A stretch of DNA of 8,391 nucleotides, taken from NCBI GenBank assembly GCA_027070385.1, contig JALXDW010000368.1, positions 5,680-14,070 on the forward strand, given 5' to 3'. Positions within the stretch are counted from its first letter, which is position 1. Every line of letters starts with the position of its first letter. The stretch comes from Chromatiales bacterium. GTDB taxonomy: Bacteria > Pseudomonadota > Gammaproteobacteria > UBA6429 > Thiohalophilaceae. Below, piece after piece: positions 1-6,535 of this stretch. Below the pieces are notes generated by a model, which ran no database searches, was not told the origin of the DNA, and was given only the letters and a program-made list of their open reading frames with translations. Position numbers and translations under genes: made by a program.

Positions 1-1
1 A

Positions 2-808
2 GGCTGTGAATTAAGTCGCAAGGAAATTGACAACTACACCGAGTTTGTCGGTATTTATGGCGCAAAAGGACTCGCTTATATCAAGGTTAACGATTTATCA
101 CAGGGTAAAGAGGGTTGCCAGTCGCCCATCTTAAAATTCCTGCCGGATGAGGTTGTTGCGGCTATTTTGGAGCGAACCGGGGCTGAAACCGGTGATTTGA
201 TTTTCTTCGGTGCCGATAAAGCATCGGTTGTTAATGAAGCGTTAGGCGCATTAAGAGTCAAATTAGCCGAAGATCGCGGTCTGATCGCCGATGAATGGCA
301 ACCTTTATGGGTTGTTGATTTCCCGATGTTTGAAGAAGATGAAGCCAACCAACGCTGGACGGCATTGCATCACCCGTTTACTGCACCTAAAACAAATGAT
401 GTGGCTGAGTTAGAAGCCCATCCGGGTACAACATTATCTCGTGCCTACGACATGGTGTTAAACGGCACTGAATTAGGTGGTGGTTCAATTCGTATTCACC
501 GTCCCGATATTCAAAAAGCGGTGTTTAAACTGCTGGGTATCAGTGATCAGGAAGCCGAAGACAAGTTTGGCTTTCTCCTTGACGCGCTTAAATTTGGTTG
601 TCCACCACACGGTGGCATCGCATTTGGTCTGGATCGATTAATTATGCTGATGACCGGCGCACACTCCATTCGTGATGTGATGGCCTTTCCAAAAACACAA
701 TCGGCCAGTTGTTTATTAACACAGGCACCTTCGCCAGTAAGTACTAACCAACTGCGTGAATTGCACATCAAGTTGCGCCAGCCTGCCAAAATCGAAACAG
801 ATAGCTAA
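2..808 (+). CDS. aspS: Aspartyl-tRNA synthetase, C-terminal 268 residues (5' end outside window)
   Basis: Charges tRNA-Asp with aspartate in the cytoplasm (class II aminoacyl-tRNA synthetase). The open frame runs in from the left edge, so no start is visible; bacterial AspRS is about 590 residues, so slightly less than half is present. The first ~120 visible residues match the bacterial GAD insertion domain ([13 protein letters not shown], then DLIFFGAD). The catalytic core then resumes with HHPFTAPK (visible residues 123-130), [10 protein letters not shown] (157-166) and class II motif 3 FGLDR (208-212), followed by the conserved AFPKT stretch and a short tail ending at TAA 806-808. Similarity to E. 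coli AspRS is continuous, with no frameshift. In related genomes aspS lies close to yebC-ruvCAB; here a signalling cassette separates them. Whether the enzyme is discriminating or also charges tRNA-Asn cannot be judged without the anticodon-binding domain. Confidence 0.97.
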   Translation, partial: GCELSRKEIDNYTEFVGIYGAKGLAYIKVNDLSQGKEGCQSPILKFLPDEVVAAILERTGAETGDLIFFGADKASVVNEALGALRVKLAEDRGLIADEWQPLWVVDFPMFEEDEANQRWTALHHPFTAPKTNDVAELEAHPGTTLSRAYDMVLNGTELGGGSIRIHRPDIQKAVFKLLGISDQEAEDKFGFLLDALKFGCPPHGGIAFGLDRLIMLMTGAHSIRDVMAFPKTQSASCLLTQAPSPVSTNQLRELHIKLRQPAKIETDS

Positions 809-984
809 GGGGTTTTAGCGGGGCACTGTGGGCCGGATTTTGGCAAATTTGAGCCTTGCCCATGTATTAGTCATTAAAAGCACCTTGTGAGTGTGCATAT
901 GAACCTCAAATTAACCGGGTACTGGCGTGTGGCACAGGCCTCCCCCGTGATTGTTGGCATGAAGCTTGAGGGCGGCATATAGGT

Positions 985-990
985 TATAAT
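985..990 (+). promoter_or_regulatory. Candidate sigma-70 -10 element (TATAAT)
   Basis: A perfect TATAAT hexamer. No good -35 lies at 16-18 nt: the nearest TTG-containing hexamers are TTGAGG at 966-971 (13-nt spacer) and TTGGCA at 954-959 (25-nt spacer). There is no TGn extension. Transcription from here would begin near 997 and pass through the inverted repeat and T8 run before reaching the kinase gene. Confidence 0.25.
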
Positions 991-1002
991 TTGTTCAATT
1001 AG

Positions 1003-1043
1003 GTTTAATTTGCCTATTAAACAAGCAGATAGCCGTTTTTTTT
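1003..1043 (+). terminator. AT-rich inverted repeat followed by T8: weak terminator or leader structure
   Basis: GTTTAAT (1003-1009) and ATTAAAC (1016-1022) form a perfect 7-bp stem with a 6-nt loop. Eight T follow at 1036-1043. The stem is AT-rich and ends 13 nt before the T-run, so it is not a classical intrinsic terminator. Competing pairings exist: TTGTTCAAT/AGG at 991-1003 with CCTATTAAACAA at 1013-1024, and CTAT 1014-1017 with ATAG 1029-1032. It could end the aspS transcript weakly or form a switching leader; neither is established. Confidence 0.22.
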
Positions 1044-1109
1044 GTAATCATGTATGCTCATAAGCTCATGTTTAAAGGCAAAGTGCCGCTACTTAAAGAA
1101 GAATAAATA

Positions 1110-1115
1110 TATAAT
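1110..1115 (+). promoter_or_regulatory. Second candidate -10 element (TATAAT) upstream of the kinase gene
   Basis: A perfect TATAAT in an AT-rich stretch (1101-1118), about 107 nt before the kinase start. No TTGACA-like hexamer is found at the expected distance (1086-1093 reads as GC-containing sequence without match). It remains a candidate because of the exact hexamer and its placement downstream of the T8 run. Confidence 0.25.
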
Positions 1116-1126
1116 AAAGGTATGCT

Positions 1127-1207
1127 ATGAATCGTTGGCTAACGGTAAAATACCCCATAAAATCCAATAACCTGTGTATTTCGGGTCAAACAGGCAGTCG
1201 AGTGTAA
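1127..1207 (+). CDS. Possible 26-residue leader peptide upstream of the kinase gene
   Basis: An ATG at 1127 is preceded by AAAGG (1116-1120) at a 6-nt spacing and opens a 26-codon frame beginning MNRWLTVKYPIK and ending with TAA at 1205-1207. The stop is 14 nt before the kinase ATG, which itself has no convincing Shine-Dalgarno, so translation of this frame could help ribosomes reach the kinase start. The peptide shows no recognisable motif, no run of a single amino acid typical of attenuators, and no signal sequence. It may well be chance; an overlapping ATG at 1122 gives only ATG-CTA-TGA. Confidence 0.18.
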   Translation: MNRWLTVKYPIKSNNLCISGQTGSRV

Positions 1208-1221
1208 CTGGTACATAGATA

Positions 1222-3792
1222 ATGACAGTGCGATCTGCTTTTTTAAAATCTGACAAATTTATTGGTTTACTCGTTGTTTTAGTCTGTTACTTGTTTTCAG
1301 GCAGCGATTTTTTACGGCAGTTTGATAATATGGCGTATGACCAAGGGGTGCAGTTTTCTTCACCCCGGTTGGCTAGTCCAAAAGTGGTTGTCGTGGCCAT
1401 TGATAACCCCTCTCTCGAGGAGCTCGGTGCCTGGCCATGGCCGCGCGATATTCTTGCCGATATTGTTCGACGTATATCCAAAGCGCGTCCGGCTGTTATT
1501 GGTCTGGCCTTGCCGTTTGATAAAAAGCAGAGTTCCCCCGGCCTGGAGTATATTCAGCAGTTAAAAACACTGTTTGAACAAGATCGTAAATCCTATAACC
1601 GCAGTGCGTTGCGTTTATTGCAGCGAGCCGAAAATAACCTGGACACGGATAACCTGTTGGCCGATGCTTTTCGTAATGCCGGCCGGGTTGTACTGGCATT
1701 ACCCTATCAATCTGCAAGTGACAAAAATATTGCCCGTCGTGCTATTTTAAGCAAATATTTGAAACGCTATGAACTCAAAAAAGTAACCGGTATTCCCAAA
1801 CCGGCTAAATGGTGGAATGCGTTGTGGACAGACGATCCGGTTCCTTTAGCCGGGATTATTTACCCTCCCATTAAGGAGCTGACCCGCTATGTTGGAGCCA
1901 TTGGTCATGTCGAACTGGGGGTCGGTGATATTTCCACTTTCCGTAGTGAACCATTGGTTTTGCAGTACGGACAACACTACCTGCCATCGTTTTCATTGAT
2001 GCTGGCGATTCGCAACAGTAATCAATCAACCCGGGATATTCGTGTGGATTTAAAGCACGGTGTTGAAATGGGTGGTGAACGGGTGGCGACTGATGAACAG
2101 TTGCGTGTCTATCCGCGTTTTTATCAGGGTAAGGACGGCCAGTCTGCCTTCAAAATAATATCGGCAAGTGAAATTTATAATAACCGTGTGATGTCCAAAA
2201 CGTTGCGTAATAAGATTGTTATTGTGGGTATTACTACACGACAGCATACGAAAATTATTCCAACGGCTTTAGGTGAACCAATGGCACCTGCATTAGTCAG
2301 TGCCCACACGGTGTCGAGTTTGCTCAATGGTGAACAATATCGCTTTATGGAAAACACAAAGTTAATCCAGTTGCTTTGTTATATTCTGGTTGCTTTATAT
2401 CTTATCTTTTTGTTGCCACGGCTACGCATGACGACTGGTCTGGTGGTCAGTCTTCTTTTATTGATTGCGTTTATTAACGTACATTTTATCTCTATGATAG
2501 CCAGTGCCACCTGGTTACCTATCATGATCCCGGCATTTGCACTGGTAATAGGGCATTTTGTTATCGGGTTTAAACATCTTTTTGAACAGAGTTTTTCAGG
2601 TGTAAAACAGGAACTGTCCGATGCACATTTATTATTAGGTAAATCTTTTCATGAGCAGGGTCAACTGGATCAGGCATATGAAAAATATCGTAAATGTGTC
2701 ATTACTCCGGATGTATTACATAGCCTGTATAACCTGGGGCTGGATTATGAACGTAAGCGTCAATTAAACAAGGCTGCGTCAGTTTTCAAGTTTATCGAAG
2801 GTCACGATAAAAATTATAATGATATTCAGGAACGCATCGGTCGTAATAAAGAAGCGTCCGATGCGCTGGCTTTTGGTGGCAGTGCCAAAAAAGCCAATAA
2901 TATGAATGGTACATTGATACTCAGCAGTCCGGGCATTCAAAAACCAACCATTGGACGTTACAGCATTGATGAAGAACTGGGACGTGGTGCAATGGGCATG
3001 GTCTACCTGGGGCATGACCCTAAAATAGGTCGTACTGTTGCAATTAAAACCATGATGCTGTCGCAGGAGTTTGAAGGTGACAAGCTTGAAGATGTGAAAC
3101 AGCGTTTCTTCCGCGAAGCGGAAACAGCCGGTCGGCTTGATCACCCTAATATTGTAACCATCTATGATGTGGGTGAAGATCAGGACTTATCTTATATCGC
3201 AATGGATTACATAAAAGGCAAGCCACTCAGCGAATACTGCAAGCCTGAAAATTTATTGTCGGCTGAAGAAGTGTTTGATGTCATTATAAAGGTGACCGAA
3301 GGTCTTGATTATGCCATGAGCAAGAATGTGGTGCATCGTGACATTAAACCTGCAAATATTATTTATGACCGGGAATCCGGCACTGTCAAAATAACAGATT
3401 TTGGTGTGGCATGTTTAACCGATGCCAGTAAAACAAAAACAGGCACCATATTGGGTAGTCCATCCTATATGTCGCCTGAACAATTAGCCGGTAAAAAAGT
3501 GGATGGCCGTTCAGATTTATTTTCATTAGGCATTACTTTTTATCAGCTGTTAACCGGTGAGCTTCCTTTTATTGGTGAATCAATGGCCAGCCTAATGTAT
3601 AAAATCGCAAATGAAAAACACCCGGATATTCGCATGTTTCGGCCGGATCTCCCTGCCTGTACCAGTACCATTATGAACAAAGCACTGCATAAAGAACTGG
3701 AAAAACGTTTCCAGTCGGGTGAACGTATGGCAAACGCATTACGACGTTGTCAGGAACGCATTGGCAAAAAGCGGGGTAGCAAGAAAGCATGA
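1222..3792 (+). CDS. Membrane CHASE2-TPR serine/threonine protein kinase
   Basis: An 856-residue transmembrane receptor kinase. Residues ~13-30 form one membrane segment. Residues ~35-370 resemble a periplasmic CHASE2 sensor, with VVVVAIDNPSLEELGAWPWPR at 55-75 matching its typical beginning. Three more membrane segments follow at ~380-398, ~405-425 and ~430-452. Residues ~465-530 look like one or two TPR helical repeats (LLLGKSFHEQGQLDQAYEKY). The catalytic domain spans ~580-842 and has all key residues: G-loop GRGAMG 587-592, Lys609 in VAIK, Glu632, HRDIKPAN 705-712 (Asp707, Asn712), DFG 726-728 and SPE 751-753. The activation loop is rich in Thr (Thr738, 740, 742), so autophosphorylation is plausible. 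An in-frame TAG at 1216-1218 means ATG 1222 is the earliest start; it has a poor ribosome-binding site. The stop overlaps the phosphatase start (ATGA). The ligand is unknown. This is a Hanks-type kinase, not a histidine kinase. Confidence 0.93.
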   Translation: MTVRSAFLKSDKFIGLLVVLVCYLFSGSDFLRQFDNMAYDQGVQFSSPRLASPKVVVVAIDNPSLEELGAWPWPRDILADIVRRISKARPAVIGLALPFDKKQSSPGLEYIQQLKTLFEQDRKSYNRSALRLLQRAENNLDTDNLLADAFRNAGRVVLALPYQSASDKNIARRAILSKYLKRYELKKVTGIPKPAKWWNALWTDDPVPLAGIIYPPIKELTRYVGAIGHVELGVGDISTFRSEPLVLQYGQHYLPSFSLMLAIRNSNQSTRDIRVDLKHGVEMGGERVATDEQLRVYPRFYQGKDGQSAFKIISASEIYNNRVMSKTLRNKIVIVGITTRQHTKIIPTALGEPMAPALVSAHTVSSLLNGEQYRFMENTKLIQLLCYILVALYLIFLLPRLRMTTGLVVSLLLLIAFINVHFISMIASATWLPIMIPAFALVIGHFVIGFKHLFEQSFSGVKQELSDAHLLLGKSFHEQGQLDQAYEKYRKCVITPDVLHSLYNLGLDYERKRQLNKAASVFKFIEGHDKNYNDIQERIGRNKEASDALAFGGSAKKANNMNGTLILSSPGIQKPTIGRYSIDEELGRGAMGMVYLGHDPKIGRTVAIKTMMLSQEFEGDKLEDVKQRFFREAETAGRLDHPNIVTIYDVGEDQDLSYIAMDYIKGKPLSEYCKPENLLSAEEVFDVIIKVTEGLDYAMSKNVVHRDIKPANIIYDRESGTVKITDFGVACLTDASKTKTGTILGSPSYMSPEQLAGKKVDGRSDLFSLGITFYQLLTGELPFIGESMASLMYKIANEKHPDIRMFRPDLPACTSTIMNKALHKELEKRFQSGERMANALRRCQERIGKKRGSKKA

Positions 3793-4586
3793 GTAAAAAT
3801 ACCCGTAAAATTGATGCTTTTGGCCTGACCGATGTTGGACAAATGCGAGACCATAACGAAGATGCGATTGATTGTGATATTGAACGCGGCATGTTTATTC
3901 TTGCCGATGGCATGGGTGGGCATAATGCCGGAGAGATTGCCAGTGCATTGGCAATAGAAAGCATTAAACATGCCTTATACGACGTTTTAACCCCGGAAAT
4001 TATCGACTCTGAAATTGTCGATTATAATGATGCTTTGTATGAAGCGATCACCTATGCCAATACCGAAATTTTTGAACAGGCACTTGAAAATACAGAATAC
4101 GCGGGGATGGGAACCACTCTTGTCATGAGCCTTATCCAGAATGGCAAGGCACTTATTGCAAATGTGGGAGATTCGCGTTTATATGTGCATAACGATACAA
4201 CTTTAACCCAGCTGACAACCGATCATTCTCTGGTTCAGGAAATGGTTGATAATGGTTATTTGTCGGAAGAAGAAGCCTATTCAGCGGTCAGTCGTAACTT
4301 GATTACCCGTGCTTTAGGGATTAGCGAAGAAGTTGAAGTGGATTTAATTGAGCATGAAATTCAACCGGGGGATGTCTTTCTGTTATGTTCTGACGGGTTA
4401 TCCGATCTGGTGCTGGATGAAGAAATATCGGCTATCCTTAGTGAGCCGGGCAGTTTAAGTGATACAGCCAAAAAACTGGTTGCCGCTGCCAATGAAAAAG
4501 GTGGTAAGGATAATATTTCAGTTATTTTAATCACATTACGAGAAGCCTTCTCGGATGAAAGTGGTTATGAAGGCTCAGTTGCATAA
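3789..4586 (+). CDS. PP2C-family protein serine/threonine phosphatase
   Basis: A soluble 265-residue metal-dependent (Mn/Mg) phosphatase, expected to dephosphorylate the adjacent kinase and its substrates. PP2C motifs appear in order: RDHNED 20-25, ADGMGGH 39-45 (Asp40 at a metal site), GTT 108-110, VGDSR 126-130, SDGLSDL 201-207 (Asp202) and GGKDNIS 238-244 (Asp241, Asn242). No transmembrane segment is seen; length is normal for a compact bacterial PP2C catalytic domain with a short acidic tail. The ATG shares four bases (ATGA) with the kinase stop, indicating translational coupling and probably balanced kinase and phosphatase synthesis; a GGGG at 3773-3776 upstream could act as ribosome-binding site, though it is rather distant. 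It resembles Stp/PrpC/PstP-type enzymes, but I give no symbol because these names are organism-specific. Confidence 0.95.
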   Translation: MSKNTRKIDAFGLTDVGQMRDHNEDAIDCDIERGMFILADGMGGHNAGEIASALAIESIKHALYDVLTPEIIDSEIVDYNDALYEAITYANTEIFEQALENTEYAGMGTTLVMSLIQNGKALIANVGDSRLYVHNDTTLTQLTTDHSLVQEMVDNGYLSEEEAYSAVSRNLITRALGISEEVEVDLIEHEIQPGDVFLLCSDGLSDLVLDEEISAILSEPGSLSDTAKKLVAAANEKGGKDNISVILITLREAFSDESGYEGSVA

Positions 4587-4615
4587 AACGTATTGCTTTA
4601 TAACAGGATAAAGGT

Positions 4616-5242
4616 ATGTCTAAATTAGTATTAACCCATGATGGCGCAGTTATAAAAGAATTTGTGCTGGATAAAGAACGTATCACCATCGGTCGAAAAC
4701 CGGGTAATGATATTCATATTGATGATCCCACCATTAGTGGCGAACACGCGGCAATATTGATGTTGCAAAATGCTTATGTGGAAGATTTAAACAGCACGAA
4801 TGGAACAACCCTGAACGGTAAGCCGGTTACCAAAAGACAATTAACCAATGGTGACCTGATAAAAATAGGCCGTCATACGTTTAAATTTATTGACGAAAAT
4901 ATTAATGAGTTTGAACGTACAGTCATGATTTCACCACAGAAAAGCAAAAAGGAAAAAATTGAATCACCTAAAAAATATCAGGTAACCATTATTTCCGGCC
5001 CTAAAATGGGTGAAGTGATCGCTTTAAGCAAACCCTATACAACGCTTGGCTCACCGGGTGGGCAGGTTGCAGTGATTGCCAAACGTCGCAATAATTTTTA
5101 TTTAATGCCAATGAGCGGTACCACCAATGCAAAACCCCCATTACTGAACAATAATTCGATAGGGGTCAAGAGTGAGTTACTTTCTGCCGGTGACAAAATT
5201 GAAGTGTCTGGTACTCAGCTGGAATTTCAGGTTCAACCATAG
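4616..5242 (+). CDS. FHA-domain protein 1, with a second degenerate FHA-like domain
   Basis: A 208-residue cytoplasmic protein predicted to bind phosphothreonine. The N-terminal FHA domain (~1-92) has the expected motifs: TIGR 24-27, SGEH 41-44 and the loop NSTNGT 59-64, so the phosphothreonine-binding Arg27, Ser41 and Asn62 are all present. A basic linker (~103-119, Lys-rich) follows and contains ERTVMISP (100-107). Residues ~120-206 look like another FHA-type beta sandwich (TLGSPGGQVAVIAKR, later LLSAGDKIEVSG and QLEFQV) that lacks the Arg, SxxH and STNGT binding residues. The ATG is preceded by CAGGA (4604-4608) at 7 nt. It lies 29 nt after the phosphatase gene, probably in the same transcript. 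It is a likely substrate or reader of the upstream kinase; the downstream partner is unknown. Confidence 0.9.
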   Translation: MSKLVLTHDGAVIKEFVLDKERITIGRKPGNDIHIDDPTISGEHAAILMLQNAYVEDLNSTNGTTLNGKPVTKRQLTNGDLIKIGRHTFKFIDENINEFERTVMISPQKSKKEKIESPKKYQVTIISGPKMGEVIALSKPYTTLGSPGGQVAVIAKRRNNFYLMPMSGTTNAKPPLLNNNSIGVKSELLSAGDKIEVSGTQLEFQVQP

Positions 5243-5288
5243 TGGTGACAGGTATTTTTTGTATATTTAAACTGGAATTGGGTTAACG

Positions 5289-5648
5289 GTGGCAAAATTA
5301 ATTCTGAAACACGACGGCATTAACCTGCGTTCTTTTCTGTTAGAAAAAGCAGCCACCACCATCGGTCGAAATGATGATAATGATATTCACCTCGATGACT
5401 ATGCTGTCAGTGGCTTGCATGCGGTGATTATTGCGGAAGATAACCCCTATCTGGATGATGTCCAGGACTTTTTTGTTCAGGACATGGAGTCAACCAATGG
5501 AACCTTTGTCAATGATGACCGTATTGAACGGTATTTACTAAAACAGGGTGACATTATCAAAATTGGTAGTCATGAGTTTACCTTTGATTCTGGGCAAAAT
5601 CCTACCCTGGAACGAACAGCCATTTACCTGCCAGACGAAGGCGAATAA
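5289..5648 (+). CDS. FHA-domain protein 2 (single domain, GTG start)
   Basis: A 119-residue single-FHA protein. The predicted binding residues are intact: TIGR 24-27, SGLH 41-44 and MESTNGT 66-72. The start is GTG at 5289, preceded by GGAATTGGG (5274-5282); the next Met in frame is residue 66, inside the fold, and the resulting N-terminus MAKLILKHDG aligns with MSKLVLTHDG of the preceding gene. Compared with FHA protein 1 it has about eight extra, mainly acidic residues before the STNGT loop (around DDVQDFFVQD) and lacks the second domain. The tail carries ERTAIYLP (108-115), close to ERTVMISP of its neighbour. The two genes are probably an old tandem duplication: 4684-4698 and 5357-5371 are identical over 15 nt. 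It begins 46 nt after FHA protein 1 and most likely belongs to the same operon. Confidence 0.9.
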   Translation: MAKLILKHDGINLRSFLLEKAATTIGRNDDNDIHLDDYAVSGLHAVIIAEDNPYLDDVQDFFVQDMESTNGTFVNDDRIERYLLKQGDIIKIGSHEFTFDSGQNPTLERTAIYLPDEGE

Positions 5649-5714
5649 TCTTCTTCCTATTTGCCGTTTTTCTGATAAATCCGGCTGTTTTAACCTGCGC
5701 AAAGCCATGAGTAA

Positions 5715-5723
5715 TGGTAAAAT
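5715..5723 (+). promoter_or_regulatory. Candidate extended -10 promoter for yebC
   Basis: TGG-TAAAAT fits an extended -10 element (TGn followed by 5 of 6 matches to TATAAT). The -35 region (around 5695-5700) has no match, which extended -10 promoters can tolerate. Transcription would begin near 5730, leaving a ~35-nt leader with the yebC Shine-Dalgarno GGAG at 5756-5759. The 116-nt gap before yebC contrasts with the tight spacing inside the cassette, which supports a separate transcription start here. Confidence 0.3.
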
Positions 5724-5764
5724 CTTCCCATATTGACATTGAAACGAATGAATTTGGAGTCAGC

Positions 5765-6514
5765 ATGGCAGGTCATAGTAAGTGGGCGAATATACAACAC
5801 CGTAAAAAAGCACAAGATTCAAAACGTGGTAAATTATTCACTAAACTAATCCGTGAGATTGTGGTTGCTGCGAAAATGGGTGGTGGCGACCCGGATTCAA
5901 ATCCACGTTTACGCGCAGCTATCGACAAAGGCCTCAGTGGTAACATGACACGTGATACCATTGAGCGAGCGGTAAAGCGGGGCAGTGGTGCCGGTGATAA
6001 TGAAAATTATGACGAGGTGCGCTATGAAGGTTATGGCCCAAGCGGTGTTGCGGTATTAGTCGAATGTTTAACCGATAATATTAATCGCACGGTTTCGGAA
6101 GTACGCCATGCTTTTTCAAAATCAGGGGGCAACCTCGGTACCGATGGTTCAGTGGCTTACCTTTTTACCAAGCAAGGCATTTTAAGTTATCCCGCAGGCA
6201 GTGATGAAGAAAAAATTATGGAAGCTGCACTGGAAGCGGGTGCTGAAGATGTGGTGACAAATGATGATGGTAGCATTGATGTGACGACCTCATGGGAAGA
6301 TTTTCTGAATGTAAAAGAAGCCATGGTTGCTGAATCACTCGAACCTGAACATGCTGAAGTGACCATGGTGGCTTCCACTACGGTTGATTTGCAGCTGGAA
6401 GATGCTGAAAAAGTGATGCGTCTGATCGATGCGTTGGAAGATCTGGATGATGTGCAAAATGTCTATACCAATGCAGAATTCACTGAAGAATTGATGCAGG
6501 CAATGGCCGAGTAA
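5765..6514 (+). CDS. yebC: YebC/PmpR/TACO1-family protein
   Basis: A 249-residue cytoplasmic protein, near full identity in its core to E. coli YebC (246 residues): [18 protein letters not shown] at the N-terminus, FTKLIREI 25-32, [14 protein letters not shown] 39-52, [10 protein letters not shown] 88-97 and [20 protein letters not shown] 115-134. The family has been described as transcriptional regulators in some bacteria and, in bacteria and mitochondria (TACO1), as ribosome-associated factors that help translation of difficult stretches such as prolines; which applies here is not visible. ATG 5765 is chosen because it gives the invariant MAGHSKW start and has GGAG five nt upstream; an in-frame ATG at 5714 would add 17 non-conserved residues. 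Stop TAA 6512-6514 is in the same frame as ruvC, with only sense codons between. Confidence 0.97.
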   Translation: MAGHSKWANIQHRKKAQDSKRGKLFTKLIREIVVAAKMGGGDPDSNPRLRAAIDKGLSGNMTRDTIERAVKRGSGAGDNENYDEVRYEGYGPSGVAVLVECLTDNINRTVSEVRHAFSKSGGNLGTDGSVAYLFTKQGILSYPAGSDEEKIMEAALEAGAEDVVTNDDGSIDVTTSWEDFLNVKEAMVAESLEPEHAEVTMVASTTVDLQLEDAEKVMRLIDALEDLDDVQNVYTNAEFTEELMQAMAE

Positions 6515-6525
6515 ACGAGAAAGCT

Positions 6526-6530
6526 GGAGA
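6526..6530 (+). promoter_or_regulatory. Shine-Dalgarno (GGAGA) pointing to an ACG start for ruvC
   Basis: GGAGA lies five nt before ACG 6536-6538, normal initiation spacing, and no ATG, GTG or TTG in the ruvC frame occurs between the yebC stop (6512) and the codon for the first catalytic Asp (6596). This is the best ribosome-binding signal in the yebC-ruvC gap and therefore favours ACG as the start, or marks where an ATG used to be. Confidence 0.45.
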
Positions 6531-6535
6531 ATAAG

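Larger units (their letters stand above)
809..1221. other. 413-nt intergenic region between aspS and the kinase gene
   Basis: No long reading frame and no recognised RNA gene. The left part (809-980) holds only weak short complementarities, for example GGCAA 842-846 with TTGCC 856-860, with no T-run after it. The right part (980-1221) is AT-rich and contains two perfect TATAAT hexamers, a 7-bp inverted repeat, eight consecutive T and a 26-codon frame ending 14 nt before the kinase start. I infer that this segment carries the end of the aspS transcript and the promoter of the signalling cassette. Confidence 0.6.

Noticed and set aside
899..982. 27-codon frame from ATG 899
   Set aside because: No ribosome-binding site, no recognisable product, and it runs into the -10 candidate; likely chance.
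2779..3144. Antisense reading frames opposite the kinase and other genes (the longest is 121 codons)
   Set aside because: They lie fully inside well-supported genes, have no recognisable domain and look like shadows of the coding strand.
5245..5273. Internal promoter before FHA protein 2 (GTGACA, 17 nt, TAAACT)
   Set aside because: The -10 match is only 4 of 6 and the start would leave a leader of less than 10 nt; co-transcription with FHA protein 1 is simpler.
1222..5648. Type VI secretion regulatory locus
   Set aside because: Only the kinase/phosphatase/FHA logic is shared; no structural secretion gene is in the window, and CHASE2 is a different sensor from that of typical PpkA.
5663..5691. 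Terminator after FHA protein 2 (GCCG ... CGGC then TTTT)
   Set aside because: Only four base pairs with a 15-nt loop and a T-run of four interrupted by TG; too weak to call.
5685..5700. LexA-type SOS box before yebC
   Set aside because: A CTGT half-site is present, but the second half reads CGC where CAG is needed; no other CTG-N10-CAG box was found before the ruv genes.
5733..5738. Perfect TTGACA (-35) before yebC
   Set aside because: The matching -10 position falls on the Shine-Dalgarno around 5756-5761 and has no TATAAT-like sequence; it is too close to the start codon.
5714..5764. 17-residue N-terminal extension of YebC from ATG 5714
   Set aside because: The family starts at MAGHSKW, and ATG 5765 has its own GGAG; the extension overlaps the likely promoter and leader.
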